A stretch of DNA of 64,000 nt from Bordetella genomosp. 4 (lineage in GTDB: Bacteria; Pseudomonadota; Gammaproteobacteria; Burkholderiales; Burkholderiaceae_B): assembly GCF_002261185.1 (NCBI RefSeq), contig NZ_NEVQ01000013.1:1178001-1242000 (forward strand), read 5' to 3'. The position numbers and the translations under genes are program-made. Shown piece after piece: positions 54,780 to 63,829 of the stretch; position 1 is the first letter of the stretch; each line of letters opens with the position of its first letter. The notes under the pieces are model-generated. The model was not told the DNA's origin. It was given only the letters and a program-made list of their open reading frames with translations, and ran no database searches.

Positions 54780-55691
54780 ATGAGCAACATCCCCGTTTCC
54801 GACGTACGAGACTACCTGACCGGCCTGCAAGCACACATCGTGCAAGCGCTGGAGCAAGCCGGCGGCGAAGGCTTCCGCACCGACGCCTGGCAGCGCGCCG
54901 AAGGCGGCGGCGGTGTGTCTCGCCTGATCGAAGGCGGTCAGTTGCTCGAACGCGGCGGCGTGTTGTTCAGCCACGTCCAAGGCACCCAATTGCCTCCTTC
55001 TGCCAGCGCGCACCGCCCAGAGCTGGCCGGCCGTCCGTGGCAAGCCATGGGCGTGTCGATGGTGTTGCATCCTCGCAACCCCTATGTGCCCACCGTGCAC
55101 ATGAACGTGCGCATGTTCATGGCTGCGGCTCGTCCGGGGCAGGACGAAGACGACGTGTTCTGGTTCGGCGGCGGCATGGACCTGACACCGTACTATCCCT
55201 TCGAAGAAGACGCACGGCATTTCCACCAGATATGCCACGATGCGCTCGCCCCCCACGGCGACACGTACTATCCCCGCTACAAACGCTGGTGTGACGAATA
55301 CTTTTTCCTGAAACATCGCCAGGAAACCCGCGGCGTCGGCGGCGTGTTCTTCGACGACCTCAACGAACCCGGCTTTGACGCCTCGTTTGCGCTGCTGCGC
55401 TCGGTTGGCGACGCATTTTTGCCTGCCTACCTGCCCATCGTCGAACGCCGCCGCCATATCCCGTATGAACAGGCTCAGCGCGATTTTCAGGCCTATCGGC
55501 GCGGGCGGTATGTCGAGTTCAATCTCGTATTTGACCGCGGCACGCTATTCGGCCTGCAATCCGGTGGCCGCACTGAGTCGATTTTGCTTTCGATGCCGCC
55601 CATGGCACAGTGGCGGTACGACTGGCACCCCGAGCCCGGCACGCCGGAATCCGAGCTCGCCGCCTTCCTGAAACCCCGAGACTGGGTGTAA
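54780..55691 (+). CDS. hemF: Oxygen-dependent coproporphyrinogen III oxidase
   Basis: The 303-residue enzyme makes protoporphyrinogen IX for haem synthesis. Conserved blocks are [74 protein letters not shown] and [43 protein letters not shown] is near the end. nadD follows after 20 bases. Confidence 0.97.
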   Translation: MSNIPVSDVRDYLTGLQAHIVQALEQAGGEGFRTDAWQRAEGGGGVSRLIEGGQLLERGGVLFSHVQGTQLPPSASAHRPELAGRPWQAMGVSMVLHPRNPYVPTVHMNVRMFMAAARPGQDEDDVFWFGGGMDLTPYYPFEEDARHFHQICHDALAPHGDTYYPRYKRWCDEYFFLKHRQETRGVGGVFFDDLNEPGFDASFALLRSVGDAFLPAYLPIVERRRHIPYEQAQRDFQAYRRGRYVEFNLVFDRGTLFGLQSGGRTESILLSMPPMAQWRYDWHPEPGTPESELAAFLKPRDWV

Positions 55692-55711
55692 TCCCAACGC
55701 CGCTGTCCACA

Positions 55712-56341
55712 ATGCCTGTCCATCAAGAAAACGAACCCCGTATTGGCCTGCTGGGCGGCAGTTTCGACCCCATTCACCTCGCCCACCTGGCGTTGGCTCG
55801 CGCGGCCTTGCGTGAATTGCATCTCGCACAGGTGCAATTCATCCCCGCTGCCAACCCATGGCAACGCGCGCCCCTGAACGCCGCGCCCGAGCATCGCCTG
55901 CGCATGATCGAGCTGGCGATCGATGGCGAGTCCGGCATGGCCGTCAATCCGAGCGAAATCGAACGCGGCGGCGCCACCTACACCGTCGACACCATACGTG
56001 CCTTGCCGGCTGGCGCCCGTTACGTCTGGATCCTGGGCGCCGATCAGCTGACCAATTTCTGCACTTGGCACCAATGGCAAGAGATCTCCGCCAGGGTAGA
56101 CCTGGCCGTTGCGACGCGCCCGGGCACGCCATTGATTCCCCCAGAGGAACTGACCGAATGGCTAGCCAGCCAGCGCCGTCAGGATGGCTCCACACACCGC
56201 GAATTGACCACGCTGCCCTTTACTCCCATGGCGATATCCGCCTCTGACATCCGTGCCAGACTGGCTCGCGGCGACACGACCGAGGGCCTGCTCACCGAGC
56301 CGGTCGCCCGTTACATCGCAGCACACGGCCTTTACCGCTAA
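55712..56341 (+). CDS. nadD: Nicotinate-nucleotide adenylyltransferase
   Basis: From the ATG at 55712 the protein has 209 residues. [29 protein letters not shown] carries the (H)xGH-type nucleotidyltransferase motif, and [14 protein letters not shown] the ISxT-like motif near the end. It adenylates nicotinate mononucleotide in NAD synthesis. It is 20 bases after hemF and 84 before rsfS. Confidence 0.95.
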   Translation: MPVHQENEPRIGLLGGSFDPIHLAHLALARAALRELHLAQVQFIPAANPWQRAPLNAAPEHRLRMIELAIDGESGMAVNPSEIERGGATYTVDTIRALPAGARYVWILGADQLTNFCTWHQWQEISARVDLAVATRPGTPLIPPEELTEWLASQRRQDGSTHRELTTLPFTPMAISASDIRARLARGDTTEGLLTEPVARYIAAHGLYR

Positions 56342-56425
56342 TTCCAATAGGCCGCCCCCGGCAGCCGGATTCGCGCTGCCGTCAAACGGCTCCACCAGGT
56401 CCCCTCGCGGGTTATATTTACATCC

Positions 56426-56827
56426 ATGGATATTCAAAAACTACAACGCGCCGTCATTGACGCCCTCGAAGACGTCAAAGCCCAAGACATCAAAGTCTTT
56501 AACACGACGCACCTGACCAGCCTGTTCGACCGCGTGGTCATTGCCAGCGGGACCTCCAACCGGCAAACCCGCGCCCTGGCCTCCAGCGTGGCCGATTGCG
56601 GCCGCGCCCTGGACCTGACCGGCATCACCGTCGAAGGCGAAGACACCGGCGAATGGGTCGTCGTCGACTTGGGCGATATTGTCGTCCACGTCATGCAGCC
56701 GGCAATCCGCCAGTATTACAACCTCGAAGAAATCTGGGGCGACAAACCCGTTCGCGTCAAACTGCTGCCCGGATCGGGATCGCCCGTGCACGCAGCTGAA
56801 CGAGCCGGCGACACCGACGAAGCCTGA
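56426..56827 (+). CDS. rsfS: Ribosome silencing factor RsfS
   Basis: The 133-residue protein starts MDIQKLQRAVIDALEDVKAQDIKVFNTTHLTSLFDRVVIASGTSNRQTRALASSVAD. It has GEDTGEWVVVDLGDIVVHVMQPAIRQYYNLEEIWGD, as RsfS does. It binds uL14 on the 50S subunit to block subunit joining in stationary phase. Order nadD-rsfS-rlmH is standard. Confidence 0.96.
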   Translation: MDIQKLQRAVIDALEDVKAQDIKVFNTTHLTSLFDRVVIASGTSNRQTRALASSVADCGRALDLTGITVEGEDTGEWVVVDLGDIVVHVMQPAIRQYYNLEEIWGDKPVRVKLLPGSGSPVHAAERAGDTDEA

Positions 56828-56979
56828 CATCCTCGACAGCCAGCTCGCGTGGCTCGACTCGCCATAGCCTGATTCGCCTTGGGTCGAGCCCTCCTTAGCC
56901 GTAAACTGAAGCTGCCGTACCCTGGACTCATCACGCCTCAAACCGTATCGTGTGAGCTCCTTCAGCCAGAGGCCATCAC

Positions 56980-57450
56980 GTGAAACTCATCGTCATCGCC
57001 GTCGGCAACCGCATGCCCGCCTGGGTCGAAACCGCCTGGGACGACTACGCGAAACGCTTACCCGCCGACTGCGCCCTCGAACTGCGGGAAATCAAGCCTG
57101 AACCGCGCACAACCGGTAAAACACCAGCGCAAATGATGGCGGCAGAAGCCCGCCGCATCGAGGCCGCCATACCTCCTGGCGCCTTGAAACTCGCACTGGA
57201 CGAACGCGGGCGCGATCTGACCACCATGGCCCTGTCGCAGCGCCTCGAACAATGGCGCGGCGATGGCCGGGACGTGGTATTCCTGGTGGGCGGCCCGGAT
57301 GGCCTGGACGCCTCGCTCAAAGCCGCCAGCGACGGGCAAATACGCCTGTCTTCGCTGACATTGCCGCACCCCATGGTGCGCGTCGTACTCGCCGAGCAAC
57401 TCTATCGTGCCTGGGCCATCATGACCAATCATCCCTATCATCGGGCTTGA
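56980..57450 (+). CDS. rlmH: 23S rRNA pseudouridine-1915 N3-methyltransferase RlmH
   Basis: The 156-residue SPOUT methyltransferase starts [28 protein letters not shown]. The SAM knot is [57 protein letters not shown]. It modifies pseudouridine 1915 in helix 69. Confidence 0.97.
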   Translation: MKLIVIAVGNRMPAWVETAWDDYAKRLPADCALELREIKPEPRTTGKTPAQMMAAEARRIEAAIPPGALKLALDERGRDLTTMALSQRLEQWRGDGRDVVFLVGGPDGLDASLKAASDGQIRLSSLTLPHPMVRVVLAEQLYRAWAIMTNHPYHRA

Positions 57451-57512
57451 AATCACCAGGCGCCAGACTATCCGACTCATTCATGGTCAACCCGAGCCCC
57501 TTTCCCAGCAAC

Positions 57513-58112
57513 ATGACCCCACAGATCTATCTCGCCTCGGCCAGCCCGCGCCGCCGTGAACTGTTGACCCAGATCGGGGTGGCCCACACGGTACTACAAG
57601 TCCCCGCGCCTCCAGGAGAAGACGAGCCGCAGCATGCCGGCGAAGCGGCAGCGGACTACGTCAAACGCACTGCGCGCGAAAAAGCCGAGCGCGGACAGCA
57701 ATGGATGACATCCCAATCACTATCAACGCTGCCCATCCTGGCGGCCGATACTACTGTCATCCTGCGCGACGAGGTATTGGGCAAACCCACCGACCGCGCC
57801 CACGCCATCGACATGCTCAGCCGCCTGTCCGGCACCGCTCATCACGTTCATACCGCCGTCGTCCTGTGGCACGACGGCCAACTGTACGAAGACGTATCGA
57901 TCTCCGAAGTCCGCATGCGCACACTCGACGCAGACGACATCGCCCGCTACTGCGACAGCGGCGAACCCTTTGGCAAGGCGGGCGCGTACGGCATCCAGGG
58001 CCTGGCAGGCACATTCATCGCCCATCTCGCCGGCAGCTACACCGGCGTCATGGGCTTACCCGTATTTGAAACGGCGAATCTGCTGCGCCGCGTGGGCATA
58101 TTGCTGCCGTAG
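57513..58112 (+). CDS. maf: Maf-like nucleotide pyrophosphatase
   Basis: From the ATG at 57513 the protein has 199 residues, starting MTPQIYLASASPRRRELLTQIGVAHTVL; an ATG at 57483 adds ten residues. ADTTVILRDEVLGKPTDRAHAIDMLSRLSGTAHHVHTAV and YCDSGEPFGKAGAYGIQGLAGTFIAHLAGSYTGVMGLPVFET are the Maf signature. It hydrolyses dTTP/UTP or modified nucleotides. In many relatives rng follows, but here a Bug gene follows on the opposite strand. Confidence 0.95.
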   Translation: MTPQIYLASASPRRRELLTQIGVAHTVLQVPAPPGEDEPQHAGEAAADYVKRTAREKAERGQQWMTSQSLSTLPILAADTTVILRDEVLGKPTDRAHAIDMLSRLSGTAHHVHTAVVLWHDGQLYEDVSISEVRMRTLDADDIARYCDSGEPFGKAGAYGIQGLAGTFIAHLAGSYTGVMGLPVFETANLLRRVGILLP

Positions 58113-58134
58113 CCTCATCTGATTCGCCCCAATC

Positions 58135-58174
58135 AAATGGCCAACCTGCACAATTCACAGGCTGGCCATTTTTT
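58135..58174 (+). terminator. Bidirectional terminator between maf and Bug receptor
   Basis: AAATGGCCAACCTG (58135-58148) pairs with CAGGCTGGCCATTT (58158-58171) with one mismatch; more Ts follow. It stands between converging genes. Confidence 0.88.
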
Positions 58175-58195
58175 GTTTGGATAAACGCGGCGGAA

Positions 58196-59185
58196 TTACT
58201 TTTCCGCTTTCGCCCCGGAGATCTGCACCAGCTCCGCTGCCTCGACCATCCCCTTTTGCACCATATCCCAATACGTATCGATCGACATGGGTTCAGCGGG
58301 CACGGAGCCGAGATCTATGAACTTTTTACGCAGTTCGGGATCTTGCATTGCCTTGGTCAAGGCCTCATTCAACTTCATCAAAATCGGACGCGGCGTCCCG
58401 GCAGGCGCCACGAGCCCATACCAGGAATCCATATAAAACCCTTTGACGCCCGCCTCATCAAACGTCGGCACATCCGGCAACGCGGCGATCCGCGATTTCG
58501 CCGTGATCGCCAGGGGACGCACTTTGCCCGAAGCAATCGGCGCCATCGCACCCGTCGTGATGATCATATCGATACGGCCCGCCATCACATCCGTCAACGC
58601 GGGCGCAGTGCCTTTGAACGGGACGTGCAAAATATCGATTCCGGTACGTGTCTTGAAACTCGCTCCCGCCAGATGCTGCGACGAGCCCACACCGCCGGAG
58701 CCGTACGTCAACTTCCCCGGATTCGCTTTCGCGTACGCCACATAATCCTGGACCGTTTTAAACGGCGAATCCAGCGGCACCAACATCGTCGAAGGCGAAG
58801 TATTGACCAACCCTACCGGCGCAAAATCCTTGATCGGGTCATATCCGATATTGTCGTAGAGCGCTGAATTCAGCCCGTGCGATGCGACCGTCGCCAACAT
58901 GATGGTGTAGCCATCAGGCGCGGCGCGTGCAGCAGCCACCGAGCCAATATTGCCGCCCGCTCCTCCTTTGTTGTCCACGACAATGGACTGGCCCAAATGC
59001 TTGCCCATTTCCGCGGCCACCATGCGCCCTACGCCGTCCGCCGGCCCACCGGCAGCCCAGCCGATAACCATCGTGACGGGCCTGCTCGGATAGCTATCCG
59101 CCGATTCAGCCTGAGCGGACAAAGCAGACAGCCCGAGAGAGAGTGCAAACGCAACCTGTTTATAACGACGCAATAGTGTGGTCAT
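58196..59185 (-). CDS. Bug (TctC) family periplasmic substrate-binding protein
   Basis: The 329-residue protein has a signal peptide ending SALSAQA. The mature part starts SYPSRPVTMVIGWAAGGPADGVGRMVAAEM, the Bug signature, then VVDNKGGAGGNIGSVAAARAAPDGYTIMLAT. Such receptors serve tripartite tricarboxylate transporters or signalling; the membrane parts are not adjacent. Ligand unknown. Confidence 0.94.
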   Translation of the reverse strand: MTTLLRRYKQVAFALSLGLSALSAQAESADSYPSRPVTMVIGWAAGGPADGVGRMVAAEMGKHLGQSIVVDNKGGAGGNIGSVAAARAAPDGYTIMLATVASHGLNSALYDNIGYDPIKDFAPVGLVNTSPSTMLVPLDSPFKTVQDYVAYAKANPGKLTYGSGGVGSSQHLAGASFKTRTGIDILHVPFKGTAPALTDVMAGRIDMIITTGAMAPIASGKVRPLAITAKSRIAALPDVPTFDEAGVKGFYMDSWYGLVAPAGTPRPILMKLNEALTKAMQDPELRKKFIDLGSVPAEPMSIDTYWDMVQKGMVEAAELVQISGAKAEK

Positions 59186-59254
59186 AGAAAAATGCCTGAT
59201 CAGAAAAAATCATCACATTACGGTACTGCGCCGTTGAATACGACGCGCTGGCTA

Positions 59255-59908
59255 TCACGTCTCCGACGCGACCTGACGCAACGCCTGCTCAAACGCCTCG
59301 GGCGGCTGCCCGCCAGACACCAGATACTTATCATTAATGATCACTGACGGCACAGAAGTAATCCCCAACTCGCGCCATTTCGCCTGCTCCGCGCGAACCT
59401 CGTCCGTGTAGCGTCCGGACTCTACGACATCGCGGGCAGCATCTGCGTCCAGCCCCACGTCTTGTGCGGCTTGTACCAACACGTCGGTCTCACTAGTGTC
59501 GTAGTTATCAAAGTGATAGACCTTCAGCAGTTGCCGCTTGAGCGCGACTTGCTGCTCCTGCCCCAGCGTGCCTGCCCAATGCAGCAATCGGTGCGCGCCG
59601 AACGTATTGTAGGAGCGGCTCTCCTCAGTCTGATGCATCGGCATCCCCACCGCTGCCGCGCGCTCCGCGATCACCTTGCGGTTCTCCTGCAAACGCGCCT
59701 GGTCAAAGCCGTACTTTTTCATCAAACGCTCACCCGTATTCTGCCCACCCTTGGGCATATCCGGATTCAGCTCGAACGGCTGCATATGAATCTCGAACTG
59801 CGCCTCGGAGCCGATGCGATCGATAGCGGTCAACAACCCACCCAGGCCTACTGCACACCACGGGCACGCGACATCGGATACGAAATCAATTTTGATCTTT
59901 TTGGACAT
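59255..59908 (-). CDS. DsbA-fold oxidoreductase (FrnE-like)
   Basis: The 217-residue cytoplasmic protein starts KIKIDFVSDVACPWCAVGLGGLLTAIDRIG with the CPWC pair (Cys15, Cys18). FELNPDMPKGGQNTGERLMKKYG and LGITSVPSVIINDKYLVSGGQPPEAFEQAL, with the cis-Pro, follow. There is no signal peptide. FrnE-type proteins act as intracellular disulfide isomerases or carry out polyketide-related oxidations. It lies 69 bases before the Bug gene on the same strand. Confidence 0.92.
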   Translation of the reverse strand: MSKKIKIDFVSDVACPWCAVGLGGLLTAIDRIGSEAQFEIHMQPFELNPDMPKGGQNTGERLMKKYGFDQARLQENRKVIAERAAAVGMPMHQTEESRSYNTFGAHRLLHWAGTLGQEQQVALKRQLLKVYHFDNYDTSETDVLVQAAQDVGLDADAARDVVESGRYTDEVRAEQAKWRELGITSVPSVIINDKYLVSGGQPPEAFEQALRQVASET

Positions 59909-60129
59909 GAATGGCTCCGAACGAAGTGTGCTGATGGAGTAAGCCTATGCACCAAATACAAGGAAATACGAGCTGGAGGCTAAAACATCAATCTAACACG
60001 GGCCGCCAATCAATAGAATTCACCGCCGTCAAACGGCATGGCGACATAAAACCGCCTGAGTGGTCGACTGCATGATTTTGCATCTGCTTGCCTTATGATT
60101 AACGCGTCTGCCATCACCCGGACGCGCCC

Positions 60130-60476
60130 ATGATCCGACTAACGCGAGCCCCCGATTTAATGCTGGCTCAACACTGTTAATGCTGGCTCAACACTGGCTC
60201 AACCTGCTGACGCAAGCAGGCATCCCCTGCCACCTCACGAACCGCTACATGCAAGGCGGCGCGGGGGAAATCCCCGTGGACCAATGCGGCCCAGATATCT
60301 GGTTGGAAAACGCGCAGGATAAGGCCGCGGCCATGCAAATTATCGATGGCCCAGTGAGGAACGAGCTATTCAACGCCAGATTCAATTGGCACTGCGACGA
60401 CTGCGGCGAATGGCTGGAGCCTCAATTCACCACCTGCTGGCAATGCGGCGCTGCACGTTCGCAGAGTAACGAATAA
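60130..60476 (+). pseudogene. DUF2007 protein gene with 20-bp duplication near its start
   Basis: The reading from ATG 60130 is MIRLTRAPDLMLAQHC then TAA. A perfect 20-bp tandem repeat (60157-60176 and 60177-60196, unit TTAATGCTGGCTCAACACTG) breaks the frame. Removing one unit restores MIRLTRAPDLMLAQHW running into the long frame. The downstream frame from ATG 60180 gives 98 residues (MLAQHWLNLLTQAGIPCHLTNRY...) ending in a zinc ribbon, CDDCGEWLEPQFTTCWQCG. The TAA and ATG overlap (TAATG), so restart could rescue a protein lacking its first ten residues. The family function is unknown. Confidence 0.7.
60157..60196. repeat. 20-bp perfect tandem duplication
   Basis: The unit TTAATGCTGGCTCAACACTG occurs twice in direct contact. 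Being 20 bases, it shifts the frame by two and adds a TAA. Perfect identity suggests a recent slippage event that could revert. Confidence 0.97.
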
Positions 60477-60519
60477 GCGCGACGTCTTAATCGCTCAATC
60501 GCTTAATCGCGACACCGGT

Positions 60520-61284
60520 CTATTTGCGCTTGCTGATAGCCCTCGCCGCACGCATGACCAATGGCCCCAGTTCTTGCCGCGCACGGTCCAATGACCAGCG
60601 CGGCTTGGGAACAGAGATATTCACCGCCCCTATCGGCGCACCGGTTTCGTCATAGATGGCGGCCGCGACGTTCACATCGCCCGCATAAAACTCCTCGTCC
60701 GCATAGCCATACTGATCGTGGCGGGCTTGCTCGATCAACGCTCGCAACGCCGCAATGTCGGTGGTGGTGCGCGGCGTGTGCTTTACAGGTGTGACAGACT
60801 CCAGCTTCTGATCGAGTTCCGCAGGTGGCAAATGCGCCCATAAAGCACGCCCCGACGCGGACGATATGCATGGGATACGGGTGCCCACCGGCATGTACTC
60901 CGGGATATGGCGAGCTGGCGCGACCCGCATGACAAAGACCATGTTGTCCGCATCGTCAGGCACGCTCAAATTGACGATTTCTCCGCACTCCTGATTCAGC
61001 TGATGCAGCACAGCATGCGCGTGTTGAAACAACGGTTGCCGATACAGATAGCTGTACCCCAGCCCGACGCCTTTGACGGTCACGCTATAACGCTTACTAC
61101 GCGGGTCCTTCGATAAATAGCCTGTGCGCTCCAGCGTATACGCCACGCGCTGCGCCGACCCCATCGTGATGCCGTTGATCTGGGCGATCTCCTGCAGACT
61201 CAGCGAGGCATGGGCTCGAAACGACTCGAGCACCGACAGTCCTTTCTCCAATGACTGGATCATCAACGCGGAAGGCTCAGACAT
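60520..61284 (-). CDS. IclR-family regulator
   Basis: The 254-residue protein has an N-terminal winged helix (KGLSVLESFRAHASLSLQEIAQINGITMGSAQRVAYTLERTGYLSKDPRSKRYSVTVKG) and an IclR ligand domain (VMRVAPARHIPEYMPVGTRIPCISSASGRALWAHLPPAEL). It is divergent from the FAD oxidoreductase and probably controls it. The operator candidate lies at 61400-61435. Confidence 0.93.
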   Translation of the reverse strand: MSEPSALMIQSLEKGLSVLESFRAHASLSLQEIAQINGITMGSAQRVAYTLERTGYLSKDPRSKRYSVTVKGVGLGYSYLYRQPLFQHAHAVLHQLNQECGEIVNLSVPDDADNMVFVMRVAPARHIPEYMPVGTRIPCISSASGRALWAHLPPAELDQKLESVTPVKHTPRTTTDIAALRALIEQARHDQYGYADEEFYAGDVNVAAAIYDETGAPIGAVNISVPKPRWSLDRARQELGPLVMRAARAISKRK

Positions 61285-61399
61285 TCAAACTCCAAAAATT
61301 GGCGAGACGCAGATTAGCAGCCAGACCCGCCATCGTCCTTCCTAGGGAAACCCAGACGTTGCCGCGTGGACGGCCTTGCAGTATAAATTCCCATCATTA

Positions 61400-61435
61400 T
61401 ATCGCTATACGTTTTTATTTATCGAATAGCGATAA
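61400..61435. promoter_or_regulatory. Nested inverted repeats, candidate IclR operator
   Basis: TATCGCTAT (61400-61408) is inverted at ATAGCGATA (61426-61434). Inside the right half, TTATCG and CGATAA (61419-61435) form a second palindrome around five bases. It lies in the 176-base divergent gap, 25 bases before the oxidoreductase start. Confidence 0.6.
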
Positions 61436-61460
61436 TAAACAACAACAGAAGGGGTGAGCG

Positions 61461-62744
61461 TTGCACCACCAAAGCAGTCATTCAGCCGCATTTCCGGATC
61501 ATGTCGAGGTCGCCATCGTGGGCGGCGGCATCATCGGAATCAGCACCGCCTACGCCCTCGCCCGCGCCGGCGTGCGGACGGCGGTATTTGAAAAAGCAAC
61601 GCTAGGCTGTGAACAGTCGTCCCGCAATTGGGGGTGGGTCAGGACGCTGGGACGCGATCTGCCAGAGGTCCCGCTGGCGATACGTTCGAATCAGATTTGG
61701 GGAGAAATCCAAGAGCAAATCGATGTGGGATTTCGCCGTACAGGCATGCTGTACTTGCAGGACAATGATGCGGACGCATCCTCGCACCAAGCCTGGATCG
61801 ACAATGCACGAGCCTATGGCACCGATGCGCGCCTGCTTGATAGCGTGGCCGCCAAACGCCTGCTGCCCCAAACCGCCCGGGTCTGGACCGGGGCCATGTA
61901 CAGCGCCACCGACGGCGTTGCCGAGCCCCAATTGGCCACGACTGCGATCGCCGCATTAGCACGCGCCGCCGGAGCTCAAATTCTGGAAGACTGCGCCGTG
62001 CGTGGCGTAGAACAGTCCGCGGGGCGAGTATCCGCTCTGCTCACCGAAAAGGGGCGTGTCGAAACCGCCACGGTACTGATCGCTGCCGGCGCCTGGTCCA
62101 GGCTGTTTTGCGGCAACTTGGGCGCAGACTTTCCCCAGCTAAAGGTTCGTGGGTCGGTACTGCGCACGACACCCGTCGATACGGGTTCGACAGCGGCGAT
62201 CAACGGCAAGGACTTTACCTGCCGCAAGCGTGCAGACGGCGGCTACACCGTATCGCAATTCGGCGCCTCGATGGCGGATGTCGTGCCCGATAGTTTCAGA
62301 TTGATGCGTTACTTCATGCGCTCATGGCTGGCCAATCGCAGCTTTGTGCGGTTGAGATTCGGCAAACGGTTTTTCGAAGAGCTGTCCCTGCCTCGCCGTT
62401 ACCCCACGGATCGACAATCGCCGTTCGAACGCCATCGCGTGTTGGATCCGCGTCCGTCGATACGAGGCAATGCGCAGGCCTGGAAGAAATTGACGGACGC
62501 CTTTCCGGCATTCCATCACGCCCGCATCGCACAATCCTGGGCAGGCTACATCGATGTCACACCAGATGCGATGCCCGTCATGGATGCCGTGCCCAATGTG
62601 CCCGGCCTATTTCTGGCCTCGGGGTTTTCCGGTCATGGCTTTGGTATCGGACCCGCCGCCGGCGAGGCCATGGCTCAGCTCATTCAAGGTAAACGAACCA
62701 CTGTTGACTTGAAGCCATTCCGCTATGACCGATACCACCGCTAG
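61461..62744 (+). CDS. FAD-dependent amino-acid oxidase/dehydrogenase (DAO family)
   Basis: The 427-residue protein starts at TTG 61461 after AGAAGGGG; no ATG is placed better. VEVAIVGGGIIGISTAYALARAGVRTAVFEKATLGCEQSSRNWGWVRTLGRD is the FAD motif. AGYIDVTPDAMPVMDAVPNVPGLFLASGFSGHGFGIGPAAGEAMAQLI is the C-terminal one. It oxidises an amine or D-amino acid. The M19 dipeptidase gene follows after 45 bases, and a Bug receptor after that, suggesting a catabolic unit for a peptide-like or amino-acid derivative. Confidence 0.9.
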   Translation: MHHQSSHSAAFPDHVEVAIVGGGIIGISTAYALARAGVRTAVFEKATLGCEQSSRNWGWVRTLGRDLPEVPLAIRSNQIWGEIQEQIDVGFRRTGMLYLQDNDADASSHQAWIDNARAYGTDARLLDSVAAKRLLPQTARVWTGAMYSATDGVAEPQLATTAIAALARAAGAQILEDCAVRGVEQSAGRVSALLTEKGRVETATVLIAAGAWSRLFCGNLGADFPQLKVRGSVLRTTPVDTGSTAAINGKDFTCRKRADGGYTVSQFGASMADVVPDSFRLMRYFMRSWLANRSFVRLRFGKRFFEELSLPRRYPTDRQSPFERHRVLDPRPSIRGNAQAWKKLTDAFPAFHHARIAQSWAGYIDVTPDAMPVMDAVPNVPGLFLASGFSGHGFGIGPAAGEAMAQLIQGKRTTVDLKPFRYDRYHR

Positions 62745-62789
62745 GTCATCCAGTCCAAATAATCATCTCAATAGCAAGGGAAATAGTTC

Positions 62790-63812
62790 ATGATCAGCCG
62801 CACCGCCGATTTGCATCGTCAAGCCACGATTGTCGATGGCCTGGTTTTCTTTAGTGATGGCAGTACCCGCGACATGTTGACCGGTGGCGTGAGCGCCATC
62901 AACGTCACAATCAGCGACATGGGCGCCGATTTTGAACAGGCACTTAAAGACACCATGCTATGGCGTCAACGTTGTGCGGCGCCTGATAGCCCCTGGCTGC
63001 TGGTCGAAAACGCCGAAGATATCGCGCGCGCCAAGCAGACCGGCAAGCTCGGACTCATCATGGGTTGGCAAAATGCCAAGCCTCTCGGCGATCAGATCGA
63101 CCGTGTCGCGCTTTTCCACACACTCGGCATCCGTGTCATTCAACTGACCTACAACGAGGCCAATCTGATCGGCGACGGATGCCTCGAAAAACGCAATGCA
63201 GGCTTGAGCGATCTGGGCCTGAATATGGTCGACGAGATGAATCGCGTCGGCATAGCGATCGACCTGAGCCATTGCGCGCCCCAGACTTGCCTGGACGCCG
63301 CGGCACGCAGCACTCGGCCGGTTTTTCTGACCCATGCCAACGCGAATGCCGTGATCAAGCGCCCGCGCAACAAATCGGACGACGTCATCAAGGCGGTGGC
63401 AGCTACGGGCGGCGTGATCGGCTGCAGCATTCACGCCTACCTCAATTGGAGCGGCGATCCGAAGCAACAGCCCTTGTTGTCGGACTTCGTCGCGAACGTC
63501 AAATATATCGGAGACCTGGTTGGCTACGAACATGTGGGCATAGGCACCGACTATCCGTCCGTAGACACCTATGAGGCCGTGCGTCACGTGATGGTGATGT
63601 CGCGCACCAAATACGCCAGATCCGGCGGAGACTTCTCCGATGCCTTCGGCGATGTGATGGAAGCACGATATCCCGTCGAGATGCCCACCCCGGCACAATT
63701 TCCCGCCTTCACCGAGGCGCTGCATCAGGCCGGGTTGACGGACAGCCAGATCCTGGGCGTGCTGGGCGGCAACTTCGCCCGTGCGTTTGCGCAAGCCTGG
63801 GACGCCAACTGA
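62790..63812 (+). CDS. Peptidase M19 (renal dipeptidase) family protein
   Basis: The 340-residue protein keeps LTYNEANLIGDGCLEKRNAGLSDLGLNMVDEMNRVGIAIDLSHCAPQT and PVFLTHANANAVIKRPRNKSDDVIKAVAATGGVIGC, which carry two zinc His. The usual N-terminal DxHxD reads VDGLVFFSDG, so the first His-x-Asp pair is missing. The usual Glu loop (EGG) reads MGWQNAKPL. The metal site is therefore altered, as in a subgroup of proteobacterial members, and the substrate may not be a dipeptide. Start ATG at 62790. Confidence 0.9.
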   Translation: MISRTADLHRQATIVDGLVFFSDGSTRDMLTGGVSAINVTISDMGADFEQALKDTMLWRQRCAAPDSPWLLVENAEDIARAKQTGKLGLIMGWQNAKPLGDQIDRVALFHTLGIRVIQLTYNEANLIGDGCLEKRNAGLSDLGLNMVDEMNRVGIAIDLSHCAPQTCLDAAARSTRPVFLTHANANAVIKRPRNKSDDVIKAVAATGGVIGCSIHAYLNWSGDPKQQPLLSDFVANVKYIGDLVGYEHVGIGTDYPSVDTYEAVRHVMVMSRTKYARSGGDFSDAFGDVMEARYPVEMPTPAQFPAFTEALHQAGLTDSQILGVLGGNFARAFAQAWDAN

Positions 63813-63829
63813 AACTCGCGGAGATCCTC

